From NCBI RefSeq assembly GCF_943734655.1, contig NC_071354.1, positions 45,979,544 through 46,043,543 on the forward strand: DNA of 64,000 nt, in the 5' to 3' direction. Below the pieces are notes generated by a model. It was not told the DNA's origin and searched no databases. It saw only the letters and a list, made by a program, of their open reading frames with translations. A program made the translations under genes and the position numbers. Positions 1-12,100 of this stretch are shown one piece after another; positions within the stretch are counted from its first letter, which is position 1, and each line of letters begins with the position of its first letter. This stretch comes from Sabethes cyaneus (lineage: Eukaryota; Arthropoda; Insecta; Diptera; Culicidae).

Positions 1-655
1 TGTTCCTTACGGAATGATGTAAAATCATAGAAAACAATCAAACCGTTCTTCTGTTTTATTCCGCAGTTTTATTTCCTTACGAGATGTGTTATAGTTTGTA
101 ACAAGGACCTTGATATTTTTTTAAAAGCGCACTAAGAACAATACCTTTACGCCCTGTATTCTTCTTCGTTTGGTAGTAATAAATTAAGCGCAGTTTTACG
201 AGGTTGGGAAGGTACAATATCCGGGATGTCGAAACATAAATAATTTAACAGCTGGCCTTTCACATGTTCCAGAAACTTCTTTTTTCAATATGTGTAATCA
301 TATTGAAAGGACAGTAATTTTTCACTAGTTCAACGTATCAGAAATATCCGTACACTTCGACAAGCAATCAAGCATGGATGCGATGGCAAATGATTTGAAA
401 GTAATTTACATACGAAATCACGTGAATTCAACCTGCTCAAATGCGTTTTTCTCCGTTCCATTATTACTCACATGAGACTGTTATGTTTGCTTAAAGCGGC
501 TACAGTCAATGCTGCTTGCAGCGAAAGGTTGACCGCGGAAGCATTTAACAAACTGCAATGTTTTCGTCGTAGGAAAGTAACAGGAAGTGTATGAATGCAT
601 CTTGTAAATGTAACTCAAATTATCGTGTGAAAAACATTCAAGAGAGTTTCCAATC
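1..655. other. AT-rich non-coding stretch
   Basis: I see no convincing gene, RNA or repeat here. The longest open frame, on the minus strand at 481-726, lacks recognisable domains and its start falls inside the foldback element that follows. Confidence 0.4.
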
Positions 656-1050
656 AAAAATCTACGGCTTGATTTGCTCGTTTTGCTTTTTTGTTTTTGC
701 TCTTTTGACTGCACAGCTGCAGTCAAACAGAATTCGTAAAAGGATATAGGACAATTATAGAGCTTATAATTACCTACAAGATTGTTGAAGAAAATATAGT
801 TTTATCTTTTGTATTGATGGCGCTACGATGCTGTAAACCCTGTTGCAGCACTCTTTTTGCTACCAACGACATTGCAGCTCTGTAGCGCCATAAATTTAAA
901 AGATAAAACTATAGTTTCTTCAACAATATTTAGATAATAATCTACTGTACAATTGTCCTATACAAAACTCTTTTCAAATTCTGTTTGGCTGAGGCACTGT
1001 GGTCAAAAGAGCAAAAACAAAGCTGAAAGATCAAATCAACCCTGAATCTA
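656..1050. repeat. Foldback (long inverted repeat) element
   Basis: Two long arms, roughly 656-831 and 868-1050, are imperfect reverse complements around a spacer of about 36 bases. Matching blocks include TAGGACAATT (748 side) with AATTGTCCTA (951-960), GTTGAAGAAAATATAG with CTATAGTTTCTTCAAC, TGATGGCGCTAC with GTAGCGCCATAA, and GTTTTTGCTCTTTTGA with TCAAAAGAGCAAAAAC. Arms this long relative to the loop fit a foldback-type MITE; a transcript would form a hairpin of about 180 base pairs. I could not define a target-site duplication. The structure is seen directly; the element class is inferred. Confidence 0.75.
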
Positions 1051-3341
1051 TGTCATTCTTCTGTGATGATGCTGGATAATGGTGATATTATCATAGAATA
1101 AAGCAACAAACAATTTTTAATGTAAAATTCATATATACCATATATTAAAACTCGCTTTATTACACTATATTACAGTTTTAGTTATTCAATAAGTTAACGT
1201 TGAATCGAATTTAGATGGAAATATTACAAGTTAAATGCTCCTAAAACGGAGCGAATAAATTATTACCTTTTAACGCTTAAGACTATTTAAAAGTACAGAG
1301 CTAAAGTACCGCGTTACTATTCTCGCTAAAACTATGAATTATTATTTGACGAGGATAAAGTTCAAAGTTAATTATCATCGCACGAATAACCTTTTTGTTA
1401 CTAATTCAGTTATCCGCCAAAAATTCTATTCTACTATCGGCATTTTGTATTATTAGTATTTTTTAATAGAAACCATACTCAATTCAATACAGATTGGATT
1501 GTTTTGATTTATTCAAAGTCGTACCTCCAATGAAGCTCGAAGCCTCAAACACTTTACATAATCAGTCAATAATTGCTTCGTCTACCAGCACGCTTGAGTC
1601 TCGACAAAATGTTTTTTTTTTTGTTGCTGCCTTTGCTAGTTCGAATTCATGTCAGAGAACGTTACGTGAGAATGATTGCACACTACAGAGATATATCGGC
1701 GCGTGAAGTGGGGTTACTCTTCAATGTTACATATTATTGGAGTGTATTTTTGCCAGGTTCAAAACATATGTTTGAGATTTGCACGTCTAAATCGAAGGCG
1801 AATAGGCGAACTTATTTAGACTTTCACTTTCGCAATGCATTCGGCTGCAGGGTGGGTTATTTACCAGCAAACAGTAACGGCAGTGAGACAAACCATATAT
1901 CTTCGACATACCTCGAACGGTCTCGTACGGACGTTGGGCACGGTGGACCATTATAATGACACCGAAAAAAAAAATCGAATAGGCATGATGTTACTTAACC
2001 GAGTTCATCGCACTCCGCTTAACGGGGGAGAGAAGAAAAAAAAAGATAGGCAGCAACACCATCGCCAGCGATGGCGAAGCATCATATCGAAACTCGTGGA
2101 CAAACTCTCGCCAATAAAACACTCTCTGCAGCGGTTTTTCCTCATCAATGCTTATGTTTGACTATCGTGCGATCAACGGGAGCTGACGTACAGACGAAAC
2201 AGTTATGACTATGCTTCTTCTTGTCTGCACTCTTTCTCTTTTGTGCATTTTTTCCCTACTCTGCGGCATCAATCACCTTTGGTCTATAATCGCCAAAGAG
2301 GTACACCACTTCAGAAGGCGATAGAGAGAAAGAAAGAAAGGAGGAAAGATAGTGTATGTTATATGTAGGTTGTACTGTGAAAATGCTTTTTATGTACTTC
2401 ATTTCTCTTCGGCTGTCCTTAAACAGTTACATTTTGAATAGACGTGAAAATTATTCTGCGCATTGGTCGTCGCGATTATGTTTAAATTACTGTAGTTGGT
2501 ACGTTGGTACGGCATTGTAAAAGTGAACAAGACTCAATTGTTTATTTATGATCGATCGCATTTAGCTCAATTTTGTTTTATTTCACATACTTATACAGCC
2601 TAATAGGACGTCTACATCATCAACCGCTGTTAATTGTTCTAGATGTTGCTAGCTCAATCGCTTTTCGATTGGCGTTGTAATGAGTGAATGAGAAAGAGCG
2701 TGAAACACTACAGATATGTAGCGAATAGATTGAGGCGCAATTATTCGTTGCTAGCAATGTACCTTAAACAAACTAGATGTCCCTGGGCGAATTGCGCCGT
2801 GAACTAAGCCTGCCTGCGTAAAACTGCATTTTACTGTTTGAATAATGCTACTGTTGAGAAGAAACAGTTGGTATGCAATAGATAGTGATTTAAATGTGTT
2901 TTTTTATAGTTCTTCGGACACATGCCCGCTCACTACAGTCACTAATTAGTCATCCAGTGTTGATACGTTGAATTCAAGTTAGCAACAAATCACTTCGTCT
3001 TGGTGCGTCATAAATATTAATGATTTCCAAGGTGTCTAGTTCGTATCACGAACAAGACATACGATGACCGTGATGATACTGATCCACACTGATACCTCGG
3101 TTAGCACCAGTCCGGGTGCAAAACCGCCGAAGTCAGGTGTATGTAAATTGTACCTCTCGCACGAGATCACGAGCCACCTTGCTCAGCACCATGCTTACAG
3201 TGCGCTGTCCTGGATCGTTCAGTTAGCGCAGCACCTGCCAGTGCCGCTGCATAACATATCACAATGTGCGCGGATCACAGGAGTATGAGTTTGTAATTGC
3301 TAATACTTGGCGTCGAAATATGAAGCTTGTTGCAGCAATAG
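1051..3341. other. Intergenic, 3' side of the IER-like gene
   Basis: No gene is recognised. Minus-strand AATAAA signals occur at 2541-2546 and 2577-2582 and could end the IER-like transcript about 800 bases after its stop codon. A short GAAA-rich purine run lies at 2321-2350. The region 3064-3290 is more GC-balanced than its surroundings and has an open frame of 74 codons without recognised similarity. Confidence 0.3.
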
Positions 3342-4175
3342 TTATACAGTCATAGTTAGATAACCCCGCTGCGTATGCTGGAGCTGAGTCAACGAGCTCT
3401 CAGAATCTTTTGCTTGTGCTGCACAAAAATCCGGCGTAGAAACGGAGCGGCTAAGGTTGCCAAAGCTGAATATTGAAACCAGCGAAGTTATTCGATCAAT
3501 ACTCTCGACGGACGGTGTATGCTGTAAAGTGGTGTCGCCTTGCCGTGACAAATCTTCCGCTTCTACTTGGTGATTGAGACATTCCGACGTAGATGCACTT
3601 TCGTTGTTCGAAACCTCCTCAACGGTTGATTCACCGGCCGACTCCGATTTTATGCGTTTGGGTAAAATAGATTGAACAGCTTCATCGGTTTCCCATTCCG
3701 TAGCGTCACGTCTCCGCTTGTTGCTGTTTTCGACACTTGATTTTTCCACCTTTTTCACATCCAAATCAAAATACAGCATCGACGATTCATCATCGGCACT
3801 AGGCGAGGGCGGACTATTTTCCTTGTCATCGCTATCGCTTTCGTCGTTATTTTCACTTGATGCATATGATTCAGACTCATCGCTATCTTCACTTTCACTA
3901 CAACTTTCGTCATCTACATTGTTCACTGAAGCCGCAGCAGCGGCTGCCGCTGCCGCTGCATTCCGCTGCTTCTCCATCTCAAGCTCCATACACTTGTTCT
4001 GCTGAAGATAATGCCCATGCACAATATGATAAGCTTCTTCCATGAATATGTAGCGCGCCTTTTGCAACACTGTTGCCACTAGTAGATTTTTATGTAAAGA
4101 CACTCCGCCCCGACAGACCCGCGATTGAGCTATCTTGGCCAAGGAAATGCCAATCAAACGCTGTGCTTCTGCCAT
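3342..4175 (-). CDS. Immediate-early response protein, IER2/IER5 family
   Basis: This 277-residue protein has the N-terminal signature of the IER2/IER5/IER5L family: residues 3-44 run from EAQRLIGISLAKIAQSR through CRGGVSLHKNLLVATVLQKA. A poly-alanine tract (73-82), a very acidic Ser/Asp/Glu segment (88-120), two basic clusters (NKRRRD 152-157, LPKRIK 171-176) that could be nuclear signals, and a conserved-looking tail (LVSIFSFGNLSRSVSTPDF, 232-250) follow. Vertebrate relatives are short-lived nuclear proteins induced by growth factors or stress; IER5 bridges PP2A-B55 and HSF1. The frame is open upstream to 4424, but that first codon is GTG and the ATG at 4328 has T at -3. The ATG at 4175 has A at -3 and G at +4 and directly precedes the family domain, so I chose it. 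The coding region is intronless, and a CRE and TATA box lie upstream. Confidence 0.88.
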   Translation of the reverse strand: MAEAQRLIGISLAKIAQSRVCRGGVSLHKNLLVATVLQKARYIFMEEAYHIVHGHYLQQNKCMELEMEKQRNAAAAAAAAAASVNNVDDESCSESEDSDESESYASSENNDESDSDDKENSPPSPSADDESSMLYFDLDVKKVEKSSVENSNKRRRDATEWETDEAVQSILPKRIKSESAGESTVEEVSNNESASTSECLNHQVEAEDLSRQGDTTLQHTPSVESIDRITSLVSIFSFGNLSRSVSTPDFCAAQAKDSESSLTQLQHTQRGYLTMTV

Positions 4176-4730
4176 GGTATCAATCTTGATGGCTCTCGGC
4201 GGCTCGACAACTGAACCAGAAGCTGTTGCTTCGTTGAACGCTGAACTGCTTCCTTGTTCGAAAATATCCGATGACTCACAACGGCCGCTGCTCACGCTGC
4301 TTTCGCGTACCTCGCTATTTGTCCGCATATAATATTTTATCGATAATGTTCCGCTACGCACACATAAACCATCCACCCAATGTCGCACGGGTTTATCTAA
4401 TTGGCGCTCGTAGCTTGAAACCACTAAACCACCAACGTCCGAGTGTACTCTTAAATCAGTTCTGTGTTTGCCTTGTAGCCTTCACACACTCTGGATACAA
4501 CAAATTGTACTCTTTCGCGTCTTGCCCCTTCTTCTTAGACTTGTTTGTTTGTATTGTATATATGCTCATTAATAATTATTCACTTTCCTCTCACTTCCCA
4601 ATCGCACGAGAGTACACCGATACCAATGAACGCATATAATTCTTCTCTCTGTTTTCACCCCACACAAAAAATCAATCGACAGGAGCGAGGGTCACACTGA
4701 TCTGCACCGTTTGAAAGACGAAACTAAATT
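4176..4730 (-). other. Probable 5' UTR of the IER-like gene
   Basis: This interval lies between the predicted transcription start, about 30 bases after the TATA box, and the chosen ATG. It contains the in-frame but weak ATG at 4328, which would add 51 Ser-rich residues if used. The extent is inferred from the TATA position only. Confidence 0.5.
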
Positions 4731-4754
4731 GAAAGTTTTGTGAGCGCTTGCATA

Positions 4755-4783
4755 TATTTATAAACTCCACGAAGGTGACGTCA
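4755..4783 (-). promoter_or_regulatory. TATA box plus palindromic CRE upstream of IER-like gene
   Basis: On the minus strand TATAAATA reads at 4762-4755, and a perfect CRE palindrome TGACGTCA sits at 4776-4783, about 14 bases further upstream. A start near 4730 would give a 5' UTR of about 550 bases. CRE next to TATA is the classic layout for genes induced through CREB/ATF, which suits an immediate-early gene. Sequence and spacing are seen; inducibility is inferred. Confidence 0.75.
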
Positions 4784-4799
4784 CGGCCTACATTTTTTA

Positions 4800-7536
4800 C
4801 GGGTGTATTTATTTCCAGCAGAGACAAGCAGTAAGCGGGTAAAGATAGTACAAAGAGGAAGAGCGACAGCCTTCAGCGTACGGTCGGTTTCGGACGTCTA
4901 TTCATATGGACATGCGGTGGCGATTACGGCGCTGAGAGGCGGACGGAACGCGCGCGCGAGAATCCGATCGTTCGTCTTTGCACGAGACGAAGAAATCGCA
5001 ATCGTGTTTTCCGAATGCACTTTTTTACGTTCTCACTCCTCGAAAACAGCTCTGCCGCGCTCATTCACAATTGTGTGTATGTGTGTAAACAAAGCGATAA
5101 AACGGCGATGATTAACCCTATACACTTCGAGCGTCTGGTGCGGTCTGTTGCTGTCACAGAAAAATTCCGCTTTGGGTTCTTTTGCCACCGCAGGTCGGTA
5201 GTCTCCGGAGTCAAGTCAGGTTTACAAGTTTGGTGCGAGAGCTGGTGGTAAGGACGAAAAAAATTACACTTTTTTGTTTTCGTGGGTCGAGCTAATGCGT
5301 AAAACTCTGTATTGAATACTTTTTCTATCTAAAAAAAATTAAGTCTCTTATTGTCCCACAAATAAGGAAACTATCCGATTTGCTCATGCATCGCTAATTT
5401 TAAATTTCATAGCTCGTGAACCATGCATCGTAGAACAAACACTTGTTTATGAAAATGCAAAAAAATCTCAACAATCGAGAAAAACTATTTTTCAAAGCTT
5501 TTCCCCAATTTTCCATGGTAATGGAAAACTCCAAAAAAGCCAAAAAATATGTTCTTAGGCGACGATTCAAAATATATTTATTTTATTCGCCTTATTTGAA
5601 TACGTTCAGTTTAGTCAAATTTGTTACAAAACTTTACTGAAATATTCGTACATATTTCCCAACAAACAACCGGCACCGGCTCTCGGTCTAACGGCACCTC
5701 GCTGATCGGATGTCGTGCACTTATTATGAGGCAAGTATCAACAAAGTGAGTGTTTTTTTCCTTCATCTGTTCAGCTTCGTCGACCGCTACTATAGGCATG
5801 AGATGCTCTTTTACATTGCACACACGCTTGTGTTGGTGGACTCGAGAGAATATTGCTACGTTCCACTTTTCTATGAATGAATAGTCGAATATTTGAGCAA
5901 ATTATATCGGATTATAACATGCGTTTTGCGTGTACAGTTGTCGTGATTGATGTTTTATAATTGAAGACAAGTGAGTCATAATTGACAGCTTGGTTGCAGA
6001 ACATGTCATCATTACATTTTCGCTTGGGAGTTACCCTCCTTATTTACGCTCTCATGTAGCTTCCAATGTCATTTATCTGGTGCAATCTGCATACATTCTT
6101 ACATATTAGCACTGCACTCCTCCTGTAGTCAAGCGCGCGCGTGGCATTGTATGCTGCATTCGGATTTCCCGAACACACTATTAAACGTTTTCTTTCGTGT
6201 TCTTCTATGTAGCATTGCACCCTATAAGTTGATTTTTTGCCAACCGTCACGTATGACGAACGCTTGTTTGTGGGAATGAGCATCAAAAAACAGGCGATCG
6301 ATACTCATGGCGAGCGTGTGAGAAATTGTCGTAAATTGTCCCAACCTCATTTAAATATAAGTGAAAATTCTTGGCCGAAACTAAAAATAGAATTATTCAG
6401 TCGGAAAATGACGAGTTAACAGCGACGGAAATCAATCTCATGTTAAATGAGTTCAAATTAACGTCGAATGTAATAAATGCAAAACAAAAAATGCTGGCGC
6501 TAAATTTGTCACCTCACTAATTGTTTACAAACAATTAGCTTAGAAGATATTTAAACTTGCTTTCTATCAAGAAAAAGAACGATTTTAAAAAAATATTTGT
6601 GGCTAACATATTGAAACATAATTTCGCATAAGGTACCCGTTTTGAATGAGATTTTTTCTTCTGATATTTTCCCTCCAAGCTCTTCCTCCTTATTGTTACC
6701 ATCGCGTAAATCCCATCACAAACACTATCTTATTATTAGGCGACTATCACTCACCACAAATGGAAGCAGCAAGCGAGTCAACAACGCAACGGGGCTGCGG
6801 GTGGATACCCATTCGGTGGCGAGCGCCTTTTGTTCGCTGTATTGATGTGAACCAATGCTTACGCTCAGCTCGCCCGCGTTCCTCCTTTCATCGTCATCGT
6901 ACCTACCGAGCGGGCACAATCAAGCGAAAATAATTTACAAATAAAGAAACAAAAATTAAATCCATACACAACGAGAAGAGAGACATATTTTTACGGAGAG
7001 CTGCTGACGATAGCAAAATAAACAAAAACGTAAAGCGGAAAATACCCACGAAACAAGGCTGTGGCGCACATGACTTGCTCATCGCGTGTGTGAACGTTTG
7101 TAGGGAAAGTATTATAGAATAAAAATTGGAAAATTATGGCATAAGAATTCCAGTATTGAGAAAACATGATTCAAGTTTTGTCGTTCACTACGCGATACTA
7201 ATTATTTGTCTTGTCCAGAAGGCAGATTGAATTTTCTTTATAAAGAATGTAAAGAAAAGCCATCCCTCAATTTGACGATATCAAGCGTCAATCGTCTATT
7301 CAAGTTTGCTTTCAGCACAGAAAAATGATTAACTAAAGTGCATGTGAAGATCTGATCATACTTTTTCGCAGCAGCGTCCGTTTACCCCGGTTAAACGATT
7401 TCCAATTTTATATACCATTTCGTTAAGATTTTATTTCACCCACGGGAGTATTCCTTTGAGCATAATTTTCATAAGCTTGTGGGATTAAGGCTAAAACTTG
7501 TTTTCAAATTATCTGCATGTTTTTGAGCCGACGAAG
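4800..7536. other. Non-coding region upstream of the IER-like gene
   Basis: 4800-5100 is CpG-rich compared with its surroundings and may be the proximal regulatory region of the minus-strand IER-like gene. A phrase around 5412-5440 (CATCGTAGAACAAA) recurs around 27178-27193, suggesting an old dispersed repeat. The remaining open frames are short, without recognised domains. I see no RNA gene. Confidence 0.35.
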
Positions 7537-7955
7537 TATGAAAAATCAGAGGGGTTGTGTACAGGACACGACCGCATATATAGGTGACGCAGGACTACGT
7601 AAGTCTCTTTGTAGCGATAGTAGCATGTATTCATGCTTGTAATCATTCGATTCTTCATGTATACATGCTATATGCAACATATATACATGCTGCATGCGTT
7701 GTATGTAACATTTATCAAAGTAGTAACATTGCATACGTTTAATTCTCAAAAGATTGTGCATTTGAATACAATTTAACAAAATCAAGAACACAAATTATTG
7801 ATTTCCTGCTACCGTACTGAAATTAAAGATTGTTTTTATTAATCAATCCTATTTTATCAACAGCACATCTTTTCACTACACTTCTAATGGAACGGCAAGC
7901 ATGCGTATTCATACGGAGTCGTATTATAACCGAACACTACAGCTGTAGTACATTT

Positions 7956-8295
7956 TTCCAACACAGATATCAAATTCGCCGATGTTTAATCGTCTCGCAG
8001 TAAAGAATTTGCGATCTGTTGGGATAATGAACTTGTCATTTTTTCTGGCACACTTCCCTAACACAGACATCAAATTGGACTAGGTTTAATCGCGTTCGTA
8101 AGAAATTTGTTGGTACGTGGGGGCTTTGTCACTCTTTCTGGCATACTTCCCAAGCAAGGACATCAAAATGGTCTAGGTTTAACCGCGGTGTTAAGAAACC
8201 TTGTTGAAATGAGGAAACTTTGTCACTTGTTTTGGCTTAGTTCCCAAGCACAGATATCAAATTGGTATAGGTTTAGATCATCGTAAAGAATCTTC
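7956..8295. repeat. Tandem array of about 95 bp units (3.6 copies)
   Basis: Units start at 7956, 8054, 8147 and 8241 with diverged versions of TTCCCAAGCACAGATATCAA, then GGTTTAATCG, a GTAAGAA..TTGTTG stretch and TTTGTCACTT. The last unit is cut short. Units within one copy differ far more from each other than the same unit does between the two element copies, so the array existed before the element duplicated. Confidence 0.8.
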
Positions 8296-8409
8296 CAACC
8301 AATCACAAAGCGAGAATTCTGGTACAACATAGGTTCATTATTTTCAATTTTTCAATAGTTCAACATCATGAATCCATAGTTTTCTTCATTTGGGTCAATT
8401 CTTAGAAGA

Positions 8410-8454
8410 TTTTCCGATCGATTGGTGTAAGAATATTGAAAATCGATCGGAAAA
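8410..8454. repeat. Perfect 14 bp hairpin inside the 1 kb repeat
   Basis: Arms TTTTCCGATCGATT (8410-8423) and AATCGATCGGAAAA (8441-8454) are exact complements around a 17-base loop. The same arms and loop occur unchanged at 39852-39896 although the surrounding element has diverged. Function is unknown. Confidence 0.8.
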
Positions 8455-8599
8455 CCGCTGAGCTATTGGCACTCAAAACCTTTCATTTTTCGTGACGCTC
8501 TCATTTTTCGATTTTTTGGAATGACACCCTATCTCAAAACTTACCGTAAGACGTAGTCCTACGTCAAAACGTTGCTCTTTCGAAGCTAGAAAACCTAGT

Positions 8600-9115
8600 C
8601 CGGCTGACTACAATGGACAGCAACATTATGAATTACTACAAACGGCACCACTACGAGATGTATCAAGAAAACTCAGCGACTAAAGTTATGCGTGGCAGAG
8701 AGAATGGGTCTGAGATTCATTGAAAAGACTAAACAGGCCGAATCCGTGAGACCGATGGTTCCGAAGCTGTATAACGAACTGCTGACGAAAAAATCGAGAT
8801 GCGTCATTATGGATGACAAAATCTACATAAAACTCGACTATAAAATTCTGCCGGGACTGCACTTTTACGCCTTATCGAAGGAGGAAGATCCTGAATAAGT
8901 AAACGCGAACGCGAACAATATTACATTGATACTAAAAGATATGAATTCATCGATTCGTCCTATCGAGTCCTTTTGGGCTTTGACGAAAATGAAGCTGAGG
9001 AAACACATGAAACCAGTGAAGCAGCCGACAATGCCGAAAAATTTAAAAAAAATTAGCCCAGTGATAAATAAGGTTGGAGAAATCACTGCAGCTGTTCCTG
9101 TGTGCATAGTATAGA
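8600..9115 (+). pseudogene. DD37E mariner-like transposase remnant
   Basis: Two pieces of an IS630/Tc1/mariner DD37E-type transposase survive. The frame at 8692-8898 includes a stretch ending VIMDDKIYIKLDYK and LPGLHFYALSKEED, which corresponds to the region of the first catalytic Asp (MDD). After a stop and a gap, the frame from 8941 carries RPIESFWALTKMKLRKH, containing the third catalytic residue (Glu of RPIE). The central segment with the second Asp is missing, so it cannot be active. It abuts the right end of the 1 kb repeat. Assignment rests on similarity with the copy at 53888-54535. Confidence 0.6.
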
Positions 9116-12100
9116 TTCAGAATTTTCGTGAATACTCAAAGCTATTTTTTTGGGCATTTTAAGCGAATATATCTATGCTGTACTTACCTTCGTTGGTGAT
9201 TTTCCTGACTGGTGCGAGATGTTGAAGTTTCTTTTTAAATTTTATTTCTATTACTTTGTTAAAATAAGATACTTACCATTTATATTGTCTAATTGCAGAT
9301 TCCATATTTGTATAATTTCCAAAATGTTGTCCAATGCACGTCTTCTCTGTGAAAACAAATCAGAAAAAACAAACAGTTATTGAATAATAATAAAAACCAA
9401 ATTTTGTTTTTGTTAAATTTAACTTAAGTTCGTATATAATATTTAGTACAATTCTTTGGATGAAAAACTATAAACTAACAAAAAATGAGACTACAATACT
9501 TTTTCGCGGCCGGACCCGTTCACCCATACCCACTTATGTTTCCCTCTAACATGAAGATCTGATATGACACGAAGTCGCATGGGACTTTGTAATGGATTGA
9601 AATTGGATGAAGTGCAAAGCGACGACAACGGTGCCGCTCGCTGACGAGATGCACGTAATTTCGGACGATCAGCCACAGCGTCGGAGAGCGAAAACAGGCA
9701 AAAAAGAGAATAGTCGCACGCGAGAGAAAGGGAGTGAACGCACGAGGTGTTTACGGTTCTCCTCCGTGTATCGACGTGTGATGGCCTGCTTAGCGGATAT
9801 CGCGCGGGCATGCCTTTAAACGGTGTGCACGAGTAATAATCAAGCGCCGATCACAAGTTGTATCTTGCCGCTCTGCGGTTGTAAAGGTGAAGCGCAACTG
9901 TATTGTATTTAGCTCATTTCGATTGGATATACCGCTTGATTTTCCCTTCCGTTCCATTCCATCGGCCGACGGCAGCGGCAAGTAGTACGATTGTTTGGCC
10001 GTGGTGTTGTATGTGTAGAGTTTCATGTTTTCCACCTATTCTTCTTTAATTAGTGAGGGTTCAAGTTATAAATGCCATTTGAGGCGCAAAAAATTTAGTG
10101 CCTACGTGCTTTACGACATTTGAACTAATGTTACGACAGACGGCTACGCTCTCGTACGGCGTGGTCAGTCAGCACTTTTTCGATTCAATGACTTTGTGAA
10201 TTCGAAATCGCTGCCGTCGCGTGACACATTTGCTAATGGCAGGTTTCTGACCTTCTACAATCGAGACGAATGTGACCAAATTAGACATGATATTCAAAAT
10301 CCATTAAAAGTACAGAGAACATAAAAATTACATGCTCATTTCTTTTCCGATTATATCGTCAGAAAATAGGACGAACATTCCCGCCCTAAGCTGAAAGCAA
10401 CGACAGCATGTGCTCGATGAACCATTATTCCATTACTATACAAACAAAGCTGATTTCAAAACCTTGATTGTGTGCTGACGACAATGAGAACGGAGAATTA
10501 CGTCAGCCATACGACGTGTATCACCAAGCGATAACAAGGACGTTCGATCTGCCACTACCGCCCGTTGCCAGCTAGTGTGAGCTGATGACTTATTTATATG
10601 ATTTAATCGATTTGTCCAAAGTATAGGCGATACCTGGTAGAGTTGAAATTGACAGTTTTCGCATAGCACTGATCAATCAATGGCTGCTATTCATTCATTT
10701 GGAAAAAAATAATCATAGATAAGACAATATATTCTAGTTTTTAGTGAACTATATACACAGCTTAATGTATGTTTATAAAAAAAAAGCTTTATCTCAATGC
10801 AACTGAGAGTCAATTATCAGGAAATTTCATTTGAATGAAAAACAATCATTTGACATAGCGCAATTCTAATTTCAAATTGATTTCGACGACTGTACGACGA
10901 GTCAAAAGCGTGTACAACGCTTCGTATCTGCACTCACACACGTGCGCGACTATAATTACCCCCGTTTTGCTGGTTATTGCCAAGAGTTATACTTGACTAC
11001 CAATCTCCCACATTTAACAAAACGCATCACCCGAAGAGCGCCGAAGTGATTGTACAAATCGAATGGAGTACACAAAAGAATGCAAAAGAAAACCAGGCAA
11101 GGACGGTGCTCTCCGCAAGATACATTGCTTTTACCGGCCACCGTGCCAAGCCAAAGAGCGAGAGAATGAGGAGGAAATTACGAGAAGTCATCAATACACC
11201 CTCGGAAGCGTGTTATATTTATGCATATAAAAACCATCAAACAAAAGTATGCTAGTGTGTAAAATATCGAGTGTAAGTTTGTTCAATAAAACTACCCGCT
11301 GTTCGATCACCCTATCGAGAAAAGACATCATGGCTAAGTAACACCGTAGAAGTTCCCGTGAGCTAAATGACTAGGGGTGAGGAACGATGTGAGAAAAGAG
11401 AGGAGCTCTACAACGCGACCACTACTGATGATAAAGATTTTCATAATTTCAATTCCGAATTTAAATTAAAAATGTTCACCCGAACGTAACTGTCCGTGTT
11501 TACAACAAAAAAAAAACTTCCAACTCATCTCGGTACATGAGTAGAAGCATTTACGCGCACGCTTAAAGGTACCGCGTGAAAGAAAAAATAACCATCATTT
11601 ACAGAAGGCAAATCATCTAGCGAATTACGACAATCGTAACAACTGTGGCATTGGCTTCCAGTGGGCCACAGCACTTTGCAAAGCAATGTTTGTAATTATA
11701 TGTGTTGTTCACAAGACGAGAGCGCGGAGAACGAGTATGTTAATAAAGTATGCAAGCAGGAGACAAACACAATGATACCGTCACAATTTGCTTTGATGCT
11801 GTTCTGAAAAACGGCAGACATTTTGCCCTAAGCGTCTTCTCGTATGATGAATCAGTAAGATAATATAATTGTGATTATTTTCACCCCAATAAAGTTAATT
11901 TCTAAATCGGAAAGTAGCCAGCATAACACGTTACTTACACATAAGCCTAGAAAATCATCTCATGAAATGACCTTTCAGTTAGCTTGCCAAGCGGTAATCA
12001 CTCGACGATAACCGAAGCGAAGTACAGTAATCGAAACTGAAGCAACAGCTTTGAAATAGCACAGCAACTAGCCAGGCAAAAGTGCGGTGTGTGTACACAC

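Larger units (their letters stand above)
7537..8566. mobile_element. 1 kb dispersed repeat, copy 1
   Basis: A second copy lies at 38943-40008 in the same orientation; over the first 100 bases I count three mismatches. Near-terminal inverted repeats TGACGCAGGACTACGT (7585-7600) and ACGTAGTCCTACGTCA (8551-8566) have one mismatch. Similarity begins 48 bases before the left one, so the inverted repeats may not be the true left end. Inside are a tandem array (7956-8295) and a perfect hairpin (8410-8454). Copy 1 lacks about 30 bases present in copy 2 (39238-39275). There is no coding capacity. Element class is unknown to me: a non-autonomous DNA element is likely, a segmental duplication possible. 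Confidence 0.8.

Noticed and set aside
3718..4045. Ser-rich and Ala-rich open frames on the plus strand
   Set aside because: They are shadows of the poly-Ala and acidic Ser-rich coding repeats of the IER-like gene.
4176..4424. Longer 360-residue start of the IER-like protein
   Set aside because: The first codon is GTG and the next ATG (4328) has a poor context. The family domain begins at the ATG at 4175, which has a strong context.
11226..11233. TATAAAAA as a promoter
   Set aside because: No gene or further promoter elements follow.
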